A stretch of DNA of 64,000 nucleotides from Chrysoporthe austroafricana (lineage: Eukaryota; Ascomycota; Sordariomycetes; Diaporthales; Cryphonectriaceae). The stretch is from positions 3,844,001 to 3,908,000 of the forward strand of contig JYIP02000003.1 in assembly GCA_001051155.2 (NCBI GenBank). Direction: 5' to 3'. Under the pieces are notes generated by a model, which saw nothing but the letters and a program-made list of their open reading frames with translations, ran no database searches and was not told the origin of the DNA. Shown here one piece after another: positions 61,936 through 64,000 of this stretch; within the stretch, counting starts at the first letter, position 1; each line of letters begins with the position of its first letter. The position numbers and the translations under genes were made by a program.

Positions 61936-63040
61936 ATGGCTCCTGCGAACCTGCCTAGCGTCTTTGACGCCACCAGCCAGGACATCGAGATGCTCCTGGC
62001 GGCACAGGCTCACCTGGGTTCCAAGAACCTTCAGGTTCACATGAACCCCTACCTGTGGAAGACTCGGTAAACTTTGGCGATATCCTCAAACTCTCACCTT
62101 CTTCCCAACGATGGCGCAATGCTAATCATTTTTTACACAGTCCTGACGGTGTCAACATCATCAACGTTGGCAAGACCTGGTAAGCTGCCCCAACCGCCAA
62201 CCGCGACGTCGACCTCGAGAAATGCGACAGCTACCTCGCGAGAATAATCACGAATAAGCATCTGACTTTTGGTTTGCCGCACAGGGAGAAGATTGTCCTT
62301 GCTGCCCGTATCATCACTGCCGTGGACAACCCCTCCGACGTCTGTGTCATCTCCGCCCGTCCCTACGGTCAGCGTGCTGTCCTCAAGTTCGCCGCCCACA
62401 CCGGTGCCCAGGCCATCGCCGGTCGTTTCACCCCCGGTTCTTTCACCAACTACATCACCCGCTCGTTCAAGGAGCCCCGCCTGATCGTCGTCACCGACCC
62501 CCGCACCGATGCCCAGGCCATCAAGGAGGCGTCCTACGTCAACATTCCCGTCATCGCCCTGTGTGACACCGACTCCCCCACCGAGTACGTCGACGTTGCC
62601 ATCCCCACCAACAACAAGGGTCGCCACGCCATCGGCACCATCTGGTGGATGCTGGCTCGTGAGGTCCTCCGTCTGCGTGGCACTATCTACAACCGCGAGA
62701 CTCCGTGGGACGTTATGGTGGATCTCTACTTCTGTTCGTTATACCCAGGGCCTGATGCGTTCATCGCCAGCAATACTGACAAGTTTGTTCCACAGACCGC
62801 GATCCCGAGGCTGAGGCCGAGGACAAGGTCGAAGAGGAGAAGCTCATCGAGGCTGAGCCTGAGCCTGTTGCTGACACCTGGGGCGCCGCGACCGGTGGCT
62901 TTCAGGCTGCTCCCACTGGAGAATGGGGTGCTGCTGAGGCCAGTGCCCCGACCGGTGAGTGGGGTGCTGCCGAGGGTGCCGCTGCTGCTGCCACTACGGA
63001 GTGGGGCGCGGAGGCGACTACTGGTGCCACCCAGTGGTAA
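61936..63040 (+). CDS. RPS0: 40S ribosomal protein S0 (uS2)
   Basis: Cytosolic small-subunit protein uS2 (yeast Rps0, animal RPSA). Four exons, 61936-62066, 62141-62179, 62285-62733 and 62796-63040, encode 287 residues. It begins [20 protein letters not shown] and carries [60 protein letters not shown] and [17 protein letters not shown], all strong uS2 markers. The C-terminal tail is acidic and then has repeated GEWG/TEWG motifs, similar to RPSA tails. Introns are 74, 105 and 62 nt with standard signals. High codon bias toward C-ending codons fits a highly expressed gene. Confidence 0.97.
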
Positions 63041-64000
63041 GATAAGGGCGCTGTCGAGCAAGAGGGCCAGAACTTTGGTGGGAGTGGCTTGACGTGGTTT
63101 CTGGGCTGAAATTCATACGAGAGCGAAAGTCGACCCAATCCTGCACCATTATGGGAAAGAAGCCCGGACAGAATTCTACGTTCTGTGAGGGAGAAAGCCC
63201 GGTGTGTTTGGGTTTCAAGGGTGGACGTAACAGTTACCCTGCTCTTGCTCGCGAGGGGAATCGGCTCTAGTCATCATGAGGCCAGACAAGTTCTAGACAA
63301 AAGGTGATAGCACAAAAAGAAATGCAAAAAAGGAGTTGCTGGCTCTCTACAAACGCTCATCTGTCAGACCCATACTCTGTCAAGCTTTTAGGTTGTGAGG
63401 TTGATCATGATCCCCCTCTGGTATTCGTGTATACACTCAGTATTCTAATTCAGCCTCTCTCCATAGAAGACTGTAATACTATGTCTGTTCATCTCCGCAA
63501 TACCACGTTTAGGACAGTTTGTGCCAAGCTTCGAAGCCGCCGACTATGATGACGTCGGCTTGGCATTGAAGGGCGAAAGGAGGCGGGAATGGGAGAGATG
63601 ATACGACGGTGGGGTGAAGAGGGAACGGAGACTTGCCGTCGTCCTGGAGCAAGAGTCTGAGCGCGCCAAGTTCTCTGTATCCCGCGTGTCTGGGTTTGCT
63701 GTCTCGGTATTACTGTTGAAATTGAGACTCGAAAAAGCTCTCCCTTCTCTTTTTTTTTCCCCTTTTTTCTTTTGTTGCTATCTGGGGGTAGAGACAGGCA
63801 AATGGGAGAGATGCCGAATATTCATGAGACAATAAGTAATCAGTATGGGATTCGCTATTTACTCAGCGCATAGAGGTAAAGGCTTACTTGTGATGCTCCT
63901 CACCTGCTTACAATTCGTCTCGTCGGAAAATGGTCGCCTGTTGGTCCTATGAACAACATAGGGAATCGACGGCCTGATAAGTCTAACTAGTCAACTTATT
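63041..64000. other. RPS0 downstream region
   Basis: About 960 bases to the window end. A plus-strand ORF at 63304-63549 has no recognisable content; T-rich and C/T-rich tracts occur near 63745-63770. Nothing supported. Confidence 0.5.

Overview
This window is nuclear DNA of a filamentous ascomycete (Pezizomycotina, probably Sordariomycetes). The support is short introns with fungal splice signals (GTRNGT donors, CTRAC/CTRAY branch sites, YAG acceptors), an alpha-1,3-glucan synthase, a HookA-type dynein adaptor and conserved fungal housekeeping genes with introns. I reassembled all exon structures by hand from reading frame, splice signals and remembered family sequence; no database search was run.

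Layout. 2.3-17.7 kb is a housekeeping block: ATG8 (-), HEM13 (+), a SWIM-domain Sws1/Shu2-like gene (+), RPN8 (-), ADK1 (+), hookA (-) and a small secreted I9-type proteinase inhibitor-like gene (-). 18.2-19.4 kb holds a broken, 5'-only cytochrome P450 pseudogene. 20.8-35.4 kb is an accessory region. It has two small paralogous genes of unknown function sharing an identical 48-nt exon, two paralogous fungal-specific protein kinases of the non-RD type on either side of a two-helix CorA-like membrane protein, a possible small spliced gene, and a 707-residue membrane protein with a large, probably extracytoplasmic domain. 35.4-43.8 kb is gene-poor, with short palindromes and only decayed coding traces. 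43.8-51.4 kb is ags1 (alpha-1,3-glucan synthase, 2390 aa, with one GC-AG intron). 53.1-55.0 kb is a single-pass Kelch membrane protein. 56.3-63.0 kb is a second housekeeping block built of two divergent pairs, NOP58/VMA6 and mitochondrial uS15/RPS0.

How the genes work together. The housekeeping blocks cover autophagy, heme synthesis, proteasome, adenylate balance, endosome transport, snoRNP, vacuolar ATPase and both ribosomes; they are ordinary neighbours, not a pathway. The 20.8-35.4 kb block is the best candidate for an undescribed system. Kinases with an HGD catalytic loop, a CorA-like membrane protein and an ectodomain membrane protein sit together with small lineage-specific proteins. 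A role in recognition or signalling is inference only.
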